Shown: positions 10,578 through 21,680 of the stretch, in pieces
Numbering within the stretch: the stretch's first letter is position 1
How the letters are laid out: each line of letters begins with the position of its first letter
From: Morganella morganii
GTDB lineage: Bacteria > Pseudomonadota > Gammaproteobacteria > Enterobacterales > Enterobacteriaceae
Direction: 5' to 3'
DNA length: 64,000 bases
Assembly (NCBI RefSeq): GCF_003996855.1
Contig: NZ_NRQY01000001.1
Span: 111,817 to 175,816, forward strand
Position numbers and translations under genes: made by a program
The notes under the pieces: model-generated
Databases searched by the model: none
The model's input: the letters and a program-made list of their open reading frames with translations, nothing else
Told to the model about the DNA's origin: nothing

Positions 10578-12386
10578 TTATTCCGTATACATAGATTCAA
10601 TTTCGCGCTGATAGCGCTGGGCGATCACTTTACGGCGCAGTTTCAGTGTCGGTGTCAGTTCGCCGAGCTCCATAGAGAAATTCTGCGGCAACAACGTAAA
10701 ACGCTTAACCTGATGAAATGCAGCGACATTTTTCTGCAACTCTTTCAGGCGGCTTTCAAACAGTGCCACAATCTGGCTGTTTTTCAGCAGCTCCATCCGG
10801 TCATGATATTTCAGATTCAGCGCCCGGGCGTGCTCTTCCAGGGTATCAAAACACGGCACAATCAGTGCGGAAACAAATTTACGTGCATCCGCCACCACCG
10901 CGATATGCTCGATAAAGCGATCCTGTCCCAGCGTGCCTTCCAGCATCTGCGGCGCAATATATTTGCCGTTGGAGGTTTTCATCAGATCTTTCAGGCGTTC
11001 CGTGATAAACAGATTGCCCTGCTCATCCAGCGCACCGGCATCACCGGTCCGCAGCCAGCCATCGTCAGTAAAGGCCTGACGGGTCTCTTCCGGCTTATTG
11101 TAATAACCGCGCATCACCACCGGCCCGCGCACCTGGATTTCATTTTCCTCACCGATACGGACTTCCACATCCGGCAGCGGCACACCGATAGAGCCAAGCT
11201 GATAACCGCTGTTTTCCCAGCAGGATACCGTGGCACAGGTTTCTGTCATGCCGTAGCCGTATTTGACGTTAATACCGATAGCGAGGAAAAAGCGGATAAT
11301 TTCATCATCCAGCCGCGCGCCCGCCGCCGGTAAAAAACGGACATTACCGCCGAGCACATCACGCAGTTTGCCAAGCACTTTTTTCTGTGCGAACTGATCA
11401 CACCACACCGCCAGCCGTGACTGTTTTTCACCGCGCTGCTGTGCATCCAGTGTTTTTTTACCTGTCCGCACCGCCCAGTGAAATAACGCACGCTTATACC
11501 ACGGCGCCTGTGCCACTTTTTCATAGATACCGCTGAACACTTTCTCATAGAAACGCGGCACCGCACACATCACGCTCGGTTTTACCGATACCATCGCTTT
11601 GCGCACCAGATTGGTATCACTGAGATACACATTCAGTGCGCCGGTATGCATCACGTAGAAGCTCCACGCGCGCTCAAAAACGTGTGTCAGCGGCAGAAAG
11701 CAGAGAGAAACATCATCTTCGGTCAGTGTCAGCCGTTCATCATGCAGATAAAGCTGGGCAGCCATATTGCGGTAATCCAGCATGACGCCTTTCGGCTCGC
11801 CGGTGGTTCCGGAGGTGTAAATCAGGGTGAAAAGATCATCAAGAGAGCAATCCGCGATACGCTGATCCAACTCTTCGGCATAACTGCCGTCGTGCCCGTT
11901 CATAAACTGGCGCAGCGTACAGACCGCCGGATGAGACGGGATTGCCGTGTTTTCCGGGTTCATTATGATGATTTTTTGCAGAGACGGGCAGAGAGAGAGC
12001 AGCGACAGTGCAATTTCTGCCTGTTTCTGGCCGTCCACAAACAGGATACGCACCTGTGCATCATTGAGAATATACGCCGCCTGATCATCACTGCTGGTCG
12101 CATAGAGCGGCACCACAATAGCACGGCACTGAAGAATCGCCAGGTCGGTTAATGTCCACAGGGCGCTGTTGTGCGAGAAAACAGCGACATTTTCCTGTAC
12201 CGCAACCCCTTCCGCCAGCAGAGCTTCCGCCAGATTTTCACTGAACGTCCCGGCCTGCTGCCAGGTAAAATCAATATGCTGACCCTGTTCACACCACTGT
12301 CGCAGTGCGATTTTGTCACCCCGGCGCTGTTTTTGCTGTTGCAGCCGCGTCACTAAATGATAGTGATGCAAATTTGTTATTGTCAC
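10578..12386 (-). CDS. AMP-forming long-chain acyl-CoA ligase (FadD15-type)
   Basis: ANL-superfamily enzyme of 602 residues that should activate a fatty acid to its CoA thioester through an acyl-adenylate. The P-loop-like motif YTSGTTGEPKG is near residue 190, the YGMTE motif near 370, the GWLRTGD aspartate region near 430 and the C-terminal lysine region is GELTPTLKLRRKVI. It resembles the long-chain synthetase branch found in Haemophilus and Proteus rather than E. coli FadD. No membrane segment is seen. It is a single-gene unit with its own terminator, and the exact chain length preference cannot be read from sequence. Confidence 0.85.
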   Translation of the reverse strand: MTITNLHHYHLVTRLQQQKQRRGDKIALRQWCEQGQHIDFTWQQAGTFSENLAEALLAEGVAVQENVAVFSHNSALWTLTDLAILQCRAIVVPLYATSSDDQAAYILNDAQVRILFVDGQKQAEIALSLLSLCPSLQKIIIMNPENTAIPSHPAVCTLRQFMNGHDGSYAEELDQRIADCSLDDLFTLIYTSGTTGEPKGVMLDYRNMAAQLYLHDERLTLTEDDVSLCFLPLTHVFERAWSFYVMHTGALNVYLSDTNLVRKAMVSVKPSVMCAVPRFYEKVFSGIYEKVAQAPWYKRALFHWAVRTGKKTLDAQQRGEKQSRLAVWCDQFAQKKVLGKLRDVLGGNVRFLPAAGARLDDEIIRFFLAIGINVKYGYGMTETCATVSCWENSGYQLGSIGVPLPDVEVRIGEENEIQVRGPVVMRGYYNKPEETRQAFTDDGWLRTGDAGALDEQGNLFITERLKDLMKTSNGKYIAPQMLEGTLGQDRFIEHIAVVADARKFVSALIVPCFDTLEEHARALNLKYHDRMELLKNSQIVALFESRLKELQKNVAAFHQVKRFTLLPQNFSMELGELTPTLKLRRKVIAQRYQREIESMYTE

Positions 12387-12538
12387 ACGCGTTTCCTTTA
12401 CTGAGCCGTCAGACTGTACGGTTTCACGTTATGTAATGATTTTCAGCTTACAGTTGTACGCTTAAATTTTTCCGCAAGTGTAGCCTGTTGTCTCCGGGAA
12501 CAAAAGCAAATTTAGTTATCTTTGCAATGACGGGGGCA

Positions 12539-12575
12539 TAAAAAACACCGGCAGACGTATTTGCCTGCCGGTGCG
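12539..12575 (-). terminator. Terminator of the leuO remnant
   Basis: On the minus strand a perfect 9-base stem CACCGGCAG/CTGCCGGTG with a 10-base loop is followed by T-rich sequence. It lies just past the stop of the truncated leuO. Confidence 0.8.
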
Positions 12576-12596
12576 GGAAATAAATTAAATGACTGA

Positions 12597-13043
12597 TTAC
12601 ATATGGTGTGTGAACTGCGTCAGCAGTGCTTTCATCCACTGATGTCCTTTATCGCGGGTGCAGGCCTCATGCCAGATCAGAAATGCCGGACGGCTGACTT
12701 TATCCCACGGCAACTGAACTTCCTGAATCGGCAGGACATGAGAATAGAGCTGGATCAGCCATTTCGGCGCGATCGCCACCAGTTCTGTTTTAGACACAAT
12801 ATTCAGCACACTGACCAGATTGGTTCCTTGATAAACAATAGCCCGGAGTAATTCATTATTTTCATAATACGGTGAACTGAATGAATCAATTAAATCCAGA
12901 GATACGACTGCATGCTGCTCAGTGAATATCTGTTTCTCTGTGACAGTATATTGTATGCGGGGATGATTGCGGGCGGCAACCAGTGACAACTGATCATTAA
13001 ATAATAAGTGATGACTGTAATCCGGTTTATCGTATTCATGCAA
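12597..13043 (-). pseudogene. leuO: LeuO remnant: C-terminal half only, DNA-binding domain missing
   Basis: The 148 readable residues match the effector-binding C-terminal half of LeuO, a LysR-type regulator that counteracts H-NS; see EQHAVVSLDLIDSFS, VSKTELVAIAPKWL and HEACTRDKGHQWM. The family has about 314 residues, and the N-terminal helix-turn-helix and linker are absent. The upstream bases in all three minus frames are A+T-rich and full of stops, with no HTH. Position between ilvI and leuA is where intact leuO sits in relatives, so this is decay in place. A residual polypeptide from TTG at 13043 is possible but would not bind DNA. Confidence 0.8.
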
Positions 13044-13417
13044 CTAATACTTCAACACTGCTTTATTCATTTAGTTTTCATGCAATGAGATAATAAAACA
13101 AAGATTGTGTTTATTTATAATGAAATTGTCTTTTATCAGCAGAAAAAATCTGATTTCTTTTGCTGACGTAACCGAAAAAATAAACTGTTCAATGAATATC
13201 TCACCTGTCACCGGCGGTAACCTGACCGCCGGACACCGTATTCCCTGCCGACTCAACCGATTCAGATTATCCGCAAAAAAATTCTGTAAAAATATTAGCC
13301 CAATCATTTAGCTGACTTATAGATGAAAACGCTGATTAATTTTTATAAATTAGTCACTTTATCTGCTTTTTGTCCTTTTTATCGTCTTTGCCCGATATCT
13401 CCGGCGACAAGGGAGAG
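13044..13417. other. A+T-rich gap where the 5' half of leuO would be expected
   Basis: About 370 bases without a supported gene. The minus strand carries stop codons in every frame just upstream of the leuO remnant, and a 78-codon minus-strand ORF (13071-13307) has no family resemblance or start signal. The right end leads into the leu promoter. Confidence 0.5.
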
Positions 13418-13446
13418 TTGACAGCGCTTTTTATATTCAGTATCAA
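13418..13446 (+). promoter_or_regulatory. leuLABCD promoter
   Basis: TTGACA (13418-13423), a 17-base spacer and TATCAA (13441-13446). The -35 and spacer closely resemble the E. coli leu promoter (TTGACA, 17 bases, TAACTC). The leader peptide starts about 60 bases downstream of the expected start. Confidence 0.75.
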
Positions 13447-13510
13447 TAATACATCGCCACGGATATGCCCTGTGCTCCGTGCCACTGAATTTACTGAGAA
13501 GGTTATTATT

Positions 13511-13594
13511 ATGTCTTTCACTTTCCGCCTAAACAGCCTGCTAATTATCGCCTTAACTGCGCGTGGCGGGTTCGTGGCCGGAAGTTCCTCATAA
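13511..13594 (+). CDS. leuL: leu operon leader peptide
   Basis: A 27-codon ORF read [20 protein letters not shown] and so on. It contains four leucine codons in ten positions, two of them the rare CTA, plus two isoleucine codons. It sits between the leu promoter and a strong terminator, the layout of the enteric leu attenuator. Unlike E. coli, the leucine codons are not in one uninterrupted run, so sensitivity may be broader or weaker. Confidence 0.8.
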   Translation: MSFTFRLNSLLIIALTARGGFVAGSSS

Positions 13595-13612
13595 CTTTCT
13601 CCCTGAGACCAG

Positions 13613-13642
13613 AAAAACCCGCGCAATGTCGCGGGTTTTTTT
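13613..13642 (+). terminator. leu operon attenuator
   Basis: Stem CCCGCG/CGCGGG (13618-13623 with 13630-13635) followed by seven T, 20 bases after the leader stop. The GCGGG at 13566-13570 inside the leader ORF could pair with the CCCGC of the terminator and act as antiterminator when the ribosome stalls on the leucine codons. Confidence 0.8.
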
Positions 13643-13692
13643 ATACCTGCAAACCGGAAAACAGAACAAGAAATAACCGAGAGGATCACAAC

Positions 13693-16385
<2,693 letters not shown>

Positions 16386-16386
16386 A

Positions 16387-17799
16387 ATGAGCACAGGAAA
16401 AACCTTATATCAGAAATTATATGATGCCCATGTGGTTCGTGAGGAAGCAAACGAAACGCCGATCCTGTATATCGACCGCCACCTGGTGCATGAAGTGACC
16501 TCGCCGCAGGCATTTGACGGGTTACGGGCCAAAAACCGCCCGGTGCGACGCCCGGAGAAAACCTTCGCCACCATGGATCACAACGTCTCCACACAGACCA
16601 AAGATATCAACGCCTGCGGCGAGATGGCCCGTAATCAGATGCAGGAACTGATCAAAAACTGTGAGGCCTTTGGTGTCCGCCTCTATGATCTGAACCATCC
16701 GTTTCAGGGCATTGTGCATGTGATGGGGCCGGAACAGGGCATCACCCTGCCGGGCATGACGATTGTCTGTGGTGACTCTCACACGGCCACCCACGGGGCA
16801 TTCGGCTCGCTGGCTTTTGGTATCGGCACCTCCGAGGTGGAGCATGTGTTAGCCACCCAGACACTGAAACAGGCCCGCGCCAAAACCCTGAAAATTGAAG
16901 TGCGCGGCAAAGTCGCCCCCGGTATCACCGCCAAAGATATTGTGCTGGCGATTATCGGCCACACCGGCAGTGCGGGCGGCACCGGTTATATCGCGGAATT
17001 CTGCGGCGACGCCATTGAGTCTCTCTCCATGGAAGGCCGGATGACAGTCTGCAATATGGCTATCGAAATGGGCGCCAAAGGCGGGATGATTGCCCCGGAT
17101 CAGACTACCTTTGATTATCTGAAAGGCCGTCAGTTCTCCCCGCAGGGCGCGGACTGGGATGCTGCCGTCGCTTACTGGCAGACCCTGAAAAGTGATCCGG
17201 ACGCAAAATATGACGCTGAAATTATTATCAATGCTGCCGATATCGCCCCGCAGGTCACCTGGGGTACCAATCCCGGTCAGGTGATTGATATCAGCCGTGC
17301 TATTCCCGCACCGGAAAGCTTTACCGACCCGGTGGAGAGAGCCTCGGCTGAAAAAGCACTGGCGTATATGGATTTAACCCCGGGCGAAAAGTTAACCGAT
17401 GTGAAAATCGACAAGGTGTTTATCGGCTCCTGTACCAACTCACGGATTGAGGATTTACGCGCTGCCGCCGCCGTTGCCAAAGGGCGGAAAGTCGCGCCGG
17501 GTGTACAGGCGATTGTGGTTCCCGGCTCCGGGCCGGTGAAATCACAGGCGGAAGAGGAAGGTCTGGATAAGATTTTCACCGAGGCCGGATTTGAATGGCG
17601 TTTGCCGGGCTGCTCGATGTGTCTGGCGATGAACAATGACCGCCTGGCACCGGGAGAACGCTGTGCCTCCACCAGCAACCGGAACTTTGAAGGACGCCAG
17701 GGACGCGGCGGACGCACCCACCTGGTAAGCCCGGCTATGGCCGCAGCGGCCGCTGTCACCGGCAGTTTCGCCGATATCCGTACCATTGAGATGCGCTGA
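16387..17799 (+). CDS. leuC: 3-isopropylmalate dehydratase large subunit
   Basis: Aconitase-type isomerase subunit carrying the [4Fe-4S] cluster that interconverts 2- and 3-isopropylmalate with LeuD. Cluster cysteines are in GSCTNSR and [10 protein letters not shown]. It has 470 residues, four more than usual, at the normal N-terminus [17 protein letters not shown]. It lies 1 base after the leuB stop and 11 bases before leuD. Confidence 0.97.
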   Translation: MSTGKTLYQKLYDAHVVREEANETPILYIDRHLVHEVTSPQAFDGLRAKNRPVRRPEKTFATMDHNVSTQTKDINACGEMARNQMQELIKNCEAFGVRLYDLNHPFQGIVHVMGPEQGITLPGMTIVCGDSHTATHGAFGSLAFGIGTSEVEHVLATQTLKQARAKTLKIEVRGKVAPGITAKDIVLAIIGHTGSAGGTGYIAEFCGDAIESLSMEGRMTVCNMAIEMGAKGGMIAPDQTTFDYLKGRQFSPQGADWDAAVAYWQTLKSDPDAKYDAEIIINAADIAPQVTWGTNPGQVIDISRAIPAPESFTDPVERASAEKALAYMDLTPGEKLTDVKIDKVFIGSCTNSRIEDLRAAAAVAKGRKVAPGVQAIVVPGSGPVKSQAEEEGLDKIFTEAGFEWRLPGCSMCLAMNNDRLAPGERCASTSNRNFEGRQGRGGRTHLVSPAMAAAAAVTGSFADIRTIEMR

Positions 17800-17810
17800 G
17801 GGAGAGAGTC

Positions 17811-18413
17811 ATGGAAAAATTTATTGTACATCAGGGCATTGCCGTACCATTGGATGCCGCCAATGTGGATACCGATGCCATTATCCCGAAACAGTTTTTG
17901 CAGAAAGTGACCCGCACCGGCTTCGGGCAGCATTTATTCAACGACTGGCGTTTTCTCGATGATGACGGGCAGGTCCCGAACCCGGATTTTGTCCTCAACG
18001 CCCCGCGCTATCAGGGTGCATCCATTCTGCTGGCCCGTGAAAACTTCGGCTGCGGCTCCTCCCGTGAGCATGCGCCGTGGGCATTAACGGATTACGGATT
18101 CAGAGTGGTGATTGCACCAAGCTTTGCGGATATCTTTTACGGTAATTCATTCAACAATCAGTTATTGCCGGTGATATTACCCGAAGAAGCCATTGATGCC
18201 CTCTTTGACCGTGTGCAGAAGACAGAAGGTGCTCAGATTATTGTTGATCTGGAAAACCAGAAAGTGATCGCCGGTGAGCTGGAATATCCGTTCAGTGTTG
18301 ATACTTTCCGCCGCCACTGCATGATGAACGGCCTCGACAGTATCGGCCTCACCTTACAGCACGATGACATGATTTCCCGCTATGAAGCACAACAGCCTGC
18401 ATTTATGAACTGA
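17811..18413 (+). CDS. leuD: 3-isopropylmalate dehydratase small subunit
   Basis: Swivel-domain partner of LeuC that completes the isomerase. The conserved [13 protein letters not shown] loop is near residue 80, with 200 residues in total as in E. coli. GGGAGAGAG precedes the ATG. It is the last gene of the leu operon and is followed by a strong terminator. Confidence 0.97.
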   Translation: MEKFIVHQGIAVPLDAANVDTDAIIPKQFLQKVTRTGFGQHLFNDWRFLDDDGQVPNPDFVLNAPRYQGASILLARENFGCGSSREHAPWALTDYGFRVVIAPSFADIFYGNSFNNQLLPVILPEEAIDALFDRVQKTEGAQIIVDLENQKVIAGELEYPFSVDTFRRHCMMNGLDSIGLTLQHDDMISRYEAQQPAFMN

Positions 18414-18442
18414 TAACCGGATTCATTTCCACCATTGAACCC

Positions 18443-18475
18443 CTGCCATCACCCCTTTTGTGATGGCAGCTTTTT
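18443..18475 (+). terminator. leu operon terminator
   Basis: Ten-base perfect stem CTGCCATCAC/GTGATGGCAG with a 7-base loop, then C and five T, 30 bases past leuD. Confidence 0.92.
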
Positions 18476-18516
18476 CCCCGTTTTTCCCCCGCCACTTTTT
18501 CCGGATCGCCGGACAG

Positions 18517-18630
18517 AAAAAAACCAGCCTTTCGGCTGGCGGTAAAAGTCACCATTACTCAAGAATCGGGAGTGAGTCAGGTATCACACTGACATCATGA
18601 GCTGCTTTAATGACATTGAGTATGGACGTA
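18517..18630 (-). ncRNA. sgrS: Candidate SgrS small RNA, short form
   Basis: Divergent from sgrR, where SgrS lies in E. coli. On the minus strand the segment 18562-18549 reads TTGAGTAATGGTGA, close to the ptsG-pairing core CTGAGTATTGGTG of E. coli SgrS. It is followed at the right distance by GCCAGCC, a GAAA loop, GGCTGG and seven T, matching the SgrS terminator/Hfq module (GCCAGCAG...CTGCTGG plus T run). The gap to sgrR allows only about 100-115 nt, so SgrT is absent. The 5' end is uncertain; TATATT at 18635-18630 could be the -10. The role inferred is post-transcriptional repression of sugar transporter mRNAs during sugar-phosphate stress. Confidence 0.75.
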
Positions 18631-18679
18631 ATATACGGAAATAAAAATGGACAGAAAACCGACCGGAGTTCCCCCTTTT

Positions 18680-20344
18680 ATGAGCACACCACGCCTCCAG
18701 CACCAGTTTATCCGCCTGTGGCAGCATCATCAGGGACAGGAAACCGATACCACGCTTCAGGAGATCGCCGATATCCTGCACTGCTCGCGCCGCCATGTCC
18801 GTTCCCTGCTCAGCAGTATGCAGACCGCGGGCTGGCTCAGCTGGCAGGCGGAAACCGGGCGGGGTAAGCGCTCACGTCTTTGTTTTCTGCAAAGCGGACG
18901 GGATTTACAGCACGCCCGCGCCGAACTGCTGATTGAGCAGGACAATATCGAAAAACTGGTGGCGATGGTCAATGATAAGGACGCCATGCGCCAGATGGTG
19001 CTGTCCCAGCTCGAGCGCAGCTTCCGGCAGGGAAAAAGCCTGTTGCGCATTGTCTATTACCGTCCTTTTTATAATTTACTGCCCGGCTCGCCGCTGCGCC
19101 GTTCAGAGGTTCATCTGCTGAGCCAGATTTTTAACGGATTGACGGCAATAAATGAGGAAAACGGGGAAGCGGTTCCGGCGCTGGCGCACCACTGGCAGCA
19201 GACCGGCGAAAAACAGTGGCGTTTCTGGCTGCGTCCGGCGATATTTTTCCATCACGGCCGTGAATTACAGATGGTGGATATCATTTCCTCTTTTGAACGC
19301 CTGCGCGACACACACCCGCTGTTCAGCCATATCCGCACTATCCGTTCCGATATGCCTTACATTATTGATATCACACTGAGTGAGGCTGACAGCTGGTTCC
19401 CGGTGCTGACCGGCAGCCCGCATGCCGCCATTCTGCCCCATGAGTGGCAGGAACTGCCGGATTTCGCCCGCCGCCCGGTCGGTACCGGCCCGTATCAGGT
19501 GGTCTGCAATAATGACCGCAAACTGACGATCCGCGCCTTTGACCATTATTACGGCTTCCGCGCTCTGCTGGATGAAGTTTCTGTGCTGGTGGTGCCGGAG
19601 CTGGAAGAAAAAATGGTCTGCACCACCCTGCATATCGGCGCGGACGGCCCGGAACGGGATTCTCTCGACAGCCGGATGGAGGAAGGCTGCTATTTTCTGC
19701 TGCACGACACGCGTTCGGCAAAAGGAGAGCGGGAGGATATCCGCCGCTGGCTCAACAGCCTGATGACACCGGTCAATTTGTTGTATCACTGTGAGCCGCT
19801 CTATCAGCGCCACTGGTGGCCGGCTTACGGGCTGCTGCTGCGCTGGCATCACAGCAAGCTTATCCCGCCCTGCGAAAAACCGGCTGATTTGACAGAACTG
19901 ACCCTGACCTATTATCAGGATCACCACGAATACCATGCTATCGGCAAATTATTACAGCAATTGCTGGCGGAACAGGGTGTAAAACTGAATATCAATATCA
20001 CGGATTACGACACCTGGTTTAACGGTGATTGTGACAGTGATTTCTGGCTGGCGACCGCCAACTTTTATAAGCCGCTGGAGTTCTCGGTTTTCGCCACTCT
20101 GTATGAACTGCCGCTGCTGCGCCGCTGTCTGGGGGATGATCTGCGTGCGCCGCTGAAGCAATGGCGGCAGCGCTCACTGTCACTGGCTGCATGGTGTGAA
20201 CACATCATTGATCAGCAGATGTTGTTCCCGCTGTTCCATCACTGGCTTGAATTACAGGGGCAACGCAGTATGCGGGGAGTCAAAATGAATACCTTCGGCT
20301 GGTTTGACTTTAAATCTGCCTGGTTTACCCCTCCGGAAAGTTAA
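18680..20344 (+). CDS. sgrR: Transcriptional regulator SgrR of the sugar-phosphate stress response
   Basis: Activator of sgrS, built from an N-terminal winged helix (LQEIADILHCSRRHVRSLLSSMQ) and a C-terminal solute-binding (SBP5-like) domain. It is similar to E. coli SgrR over its full length, ending RGVKMNTFGWFDFKSAWFTPP. The start MSTPRLQHQF at 18680 corresponds to E. coli MPSARLQQQF and gives 554 residues; an in-frame ATG at 18647 has no good ribosome binding site. The usual neighbour setA is missing, so sgrR is directly beside the leu operon. Confidence 0.95.
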   Translation: MSTPRLQHQFIRLWQHHQGQETDTTLQEIADILHCSRRHVRSLLSSMQTAGWLSWQAETGRGKRSRLCFLQSGRDLQHARAELLIEQDNIEKLVAMVNDKDAMRQMVLSQLERSFRQGKSLLRIVYYRPFYNLLPGSPLRRSEVHLLSQIFNGLTAINEENGEAVPALAHHWQQTGEKQWRFWLRPAIFFHHGRELQMVDIISSFERLRDTHPLFSHIRTIRSDMPYIIDITLSEADSWFPVLTGSPHAAILPHEWQELPDFARRPVGTGPYQVVCNNDRKLTIRAFDHYYGFRALLDEVSVLVVPELEEKMVCTTLHIGADGPERDSLDSRMEEGCYFLLHDTRSAKGEREDIRRWLNSLMTPVNLLYHCEPLYQRHWWPAYGLLLRWHHSKLIPPCEKPADLTELTLTYYQDHHEYHAIGKLLQQLLAEQGVKLNINITDYDTWFNGDCDSDFWLATANFYKPLEFSVFATLYELPLLRRCLGDDLRAPLKQWRQRSLSLAAWCEHIIDQQMLFPLFHHWLELQGQRSMRGVKMNTFGWFDFKSAWFTPPES

Positions 20345-20394
20345 TTCACAGAAAAAGGCAAAGTTATAAACACCCTTCGATAAAAAACCGGCTT

Positions 20395-20830
20395 TTATTC
20401 ACGTTTTCTGTGGATATAGTTGTGAAAAACGCAAGGGTAATGGGGGTATAGTTTTTAACAGACTACAGTTGATAAAATCACAACCGTTAAATAAACCCTG
20501 ATAAATCATTTCGATGCAGAAATAAAAAAAGAAAATCGTCTGAAAAAATGACCGGTATTTTTTTCCGCAGACTTACACAGGACAAAAAATAACCACACCC
20601 GGGGTTATCCACAGATTGTGGCTCATCCGTGAGCAAAACCCCTGCTGACACGCGAAAACAAGCGGAAGTCAAGCCTGTAAATCAAACCAGTAGTGAGGCT
20701 ATTTTCCACTTATCCCATAAAGCTGTGGATAACTCAGTGTAAGATCCTGTTTATTGTCTGAGGATGCAGGTGCACAACCTGCCGGACATATTCCGGCGAC
20801 GAAAATTAATAGCTATATATCAATAAATTA
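20395..20830. promoter_or_regulatory. DnaA-box cluster with IHF site upstream of mutH (DARS2-like)
   Basis: The 560-base gap before mutH has no gene but holds perfect DnaA boxes TTATCCACA (20605-20613) and TGTGGATAA (20724-20732), the near-perfect TGTGGATAT (20409-20417) and TTATTCACG (20395-20403), and the weaker TTATCCCAT (20710-20718). Two head-to-head pairs each have exactly 5 bases between boxes. A full IHF consensus TATCAATAAATTA is at 20818-20830. E. coli DARS2, which regenerates ATP-DnaA, is in the intergenic region next to mutH and needs DnaA boxes, IHF and Fis. Function here is inferred from position and motif content. Confidence 0.65.
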
Positions 20831-20904
20831 GATAATATTTATTTTTCATTCATGTCTATGTATTATTTTACCGGATAACACTGTTCAACTTTTAAGCATA
20901 TAAC

Positions 20905-21591
20905 ATGACACAACTTTTTCCGCCTCCGTTGCCTCCGGCCAGTGAATCAGAACTGCTCAGCCGTGCACAATCCCTTGCCGGTGCCACTTTCGGTGAGCTG
21001 GCTGCCTGCGCCGGTATACCGGTACCGCCGGATCTGCGCCGCGATAAAGGCTGGGTCGGAATGCTGCTGGAATACTGGCTGGGCGCGGAAGCAGGCAGTA
21101 AGGCAGAGCAGGATTTTGCTCACCTCGGCGTGGAACTGAAAACCATCCCTGTGGATGAGTCAGGTTTGCCGCTGGAAACCACCTTTGTCTGTGTGGCACC
21201 GCTGACCGGCAACAGCGGCGTGACCTGGGAGGAGTGTCATGTGCGCCATAAACTCTCCCGTGTATTGTGGGTACCGGTGGAAGGTGCGCGTCATATCCCG
21301 CTGGCAGAGCGCCGTGCAGGCTCCCCGCTGCTGTGGTCACCGTCGGATGAGGAAGAGCGCCTGCTGCGTGCCGACTGGGAAGAACTGATGGATATGATTG
21401 TGCTGGGAAAAGTGGAGCAGATCACCGCCCGTCATGGCCAGGTAATGCAGATCCGCCCGAAAGCGGCCAACAGCCGGGCGCTCACAGAAGCTATCGGCCC
21501 GCACGGACAACCGATACAAACACTGCCGCGCGGCTTTTATCTGAAGAAAAACTTCACTGCACCCTTACTTAAGCGCTATTTCCGGTGCTGA
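20905..21591 (+). CDS. mutH: DNA mismatch repair endonuclease MutH
   Basis: Methyl-directed mismatch repair nuclease that nicks the unmethylated strand at hemimethylated GATC when activated by MutL. It has 228 residues against 229 in E. coli. The restriction-enzyme-like core is visible: the KGWVGMLLE glutamate, the [13 protein letters not shown] acidic/lysine motif (DX..ExK), and the C-terminal [10 protein letters not shown]. It is a single gene behind the DnaA-box region. Confidence 0.96.
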   Translation: MTQLFPPPLPPASESELLSRAQSLAGATFGELAACAGIPVPPDLRRDKGWVGMLLEYWLGAEAGSKAEQDFAHLGVELKTIPVDESGLPLETTFVCVAPLTGNSGVTWEECHVRHKLSRVLWVPVEGARHIPLAERRAGSPLLWSPSDEEERLLRADWEELMDMIVLGKVEQITARHGQVMQIRPKAANSRALTEAIGPHGQPIQTLPRGFYLKKNFTAPLLKRYFRC

Positions 21592-21680
21592 TCACTGTTT
21601 TGGGAGTTTGCTCCCGGTAAATATGAATCGCTTCAGTCATTAATATCGGTTCGAAAATAATGACAACAGGAGTGTTCCGG

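Noticed and set aside
13071..13307. 78-codon minus-strand ORF upstream of leuO remnant
   Set aside because: A+T-rich random-looking translation, not the missing LeuO helix-turn-helix.
20395..20732. DnaA-box cluster as chromosomal origin oriC
   Set aside because: No AT-rich 13-mer array, no GATC cluster and no mnmG/mioC neighbours; the mutH position fits DARS2 better.
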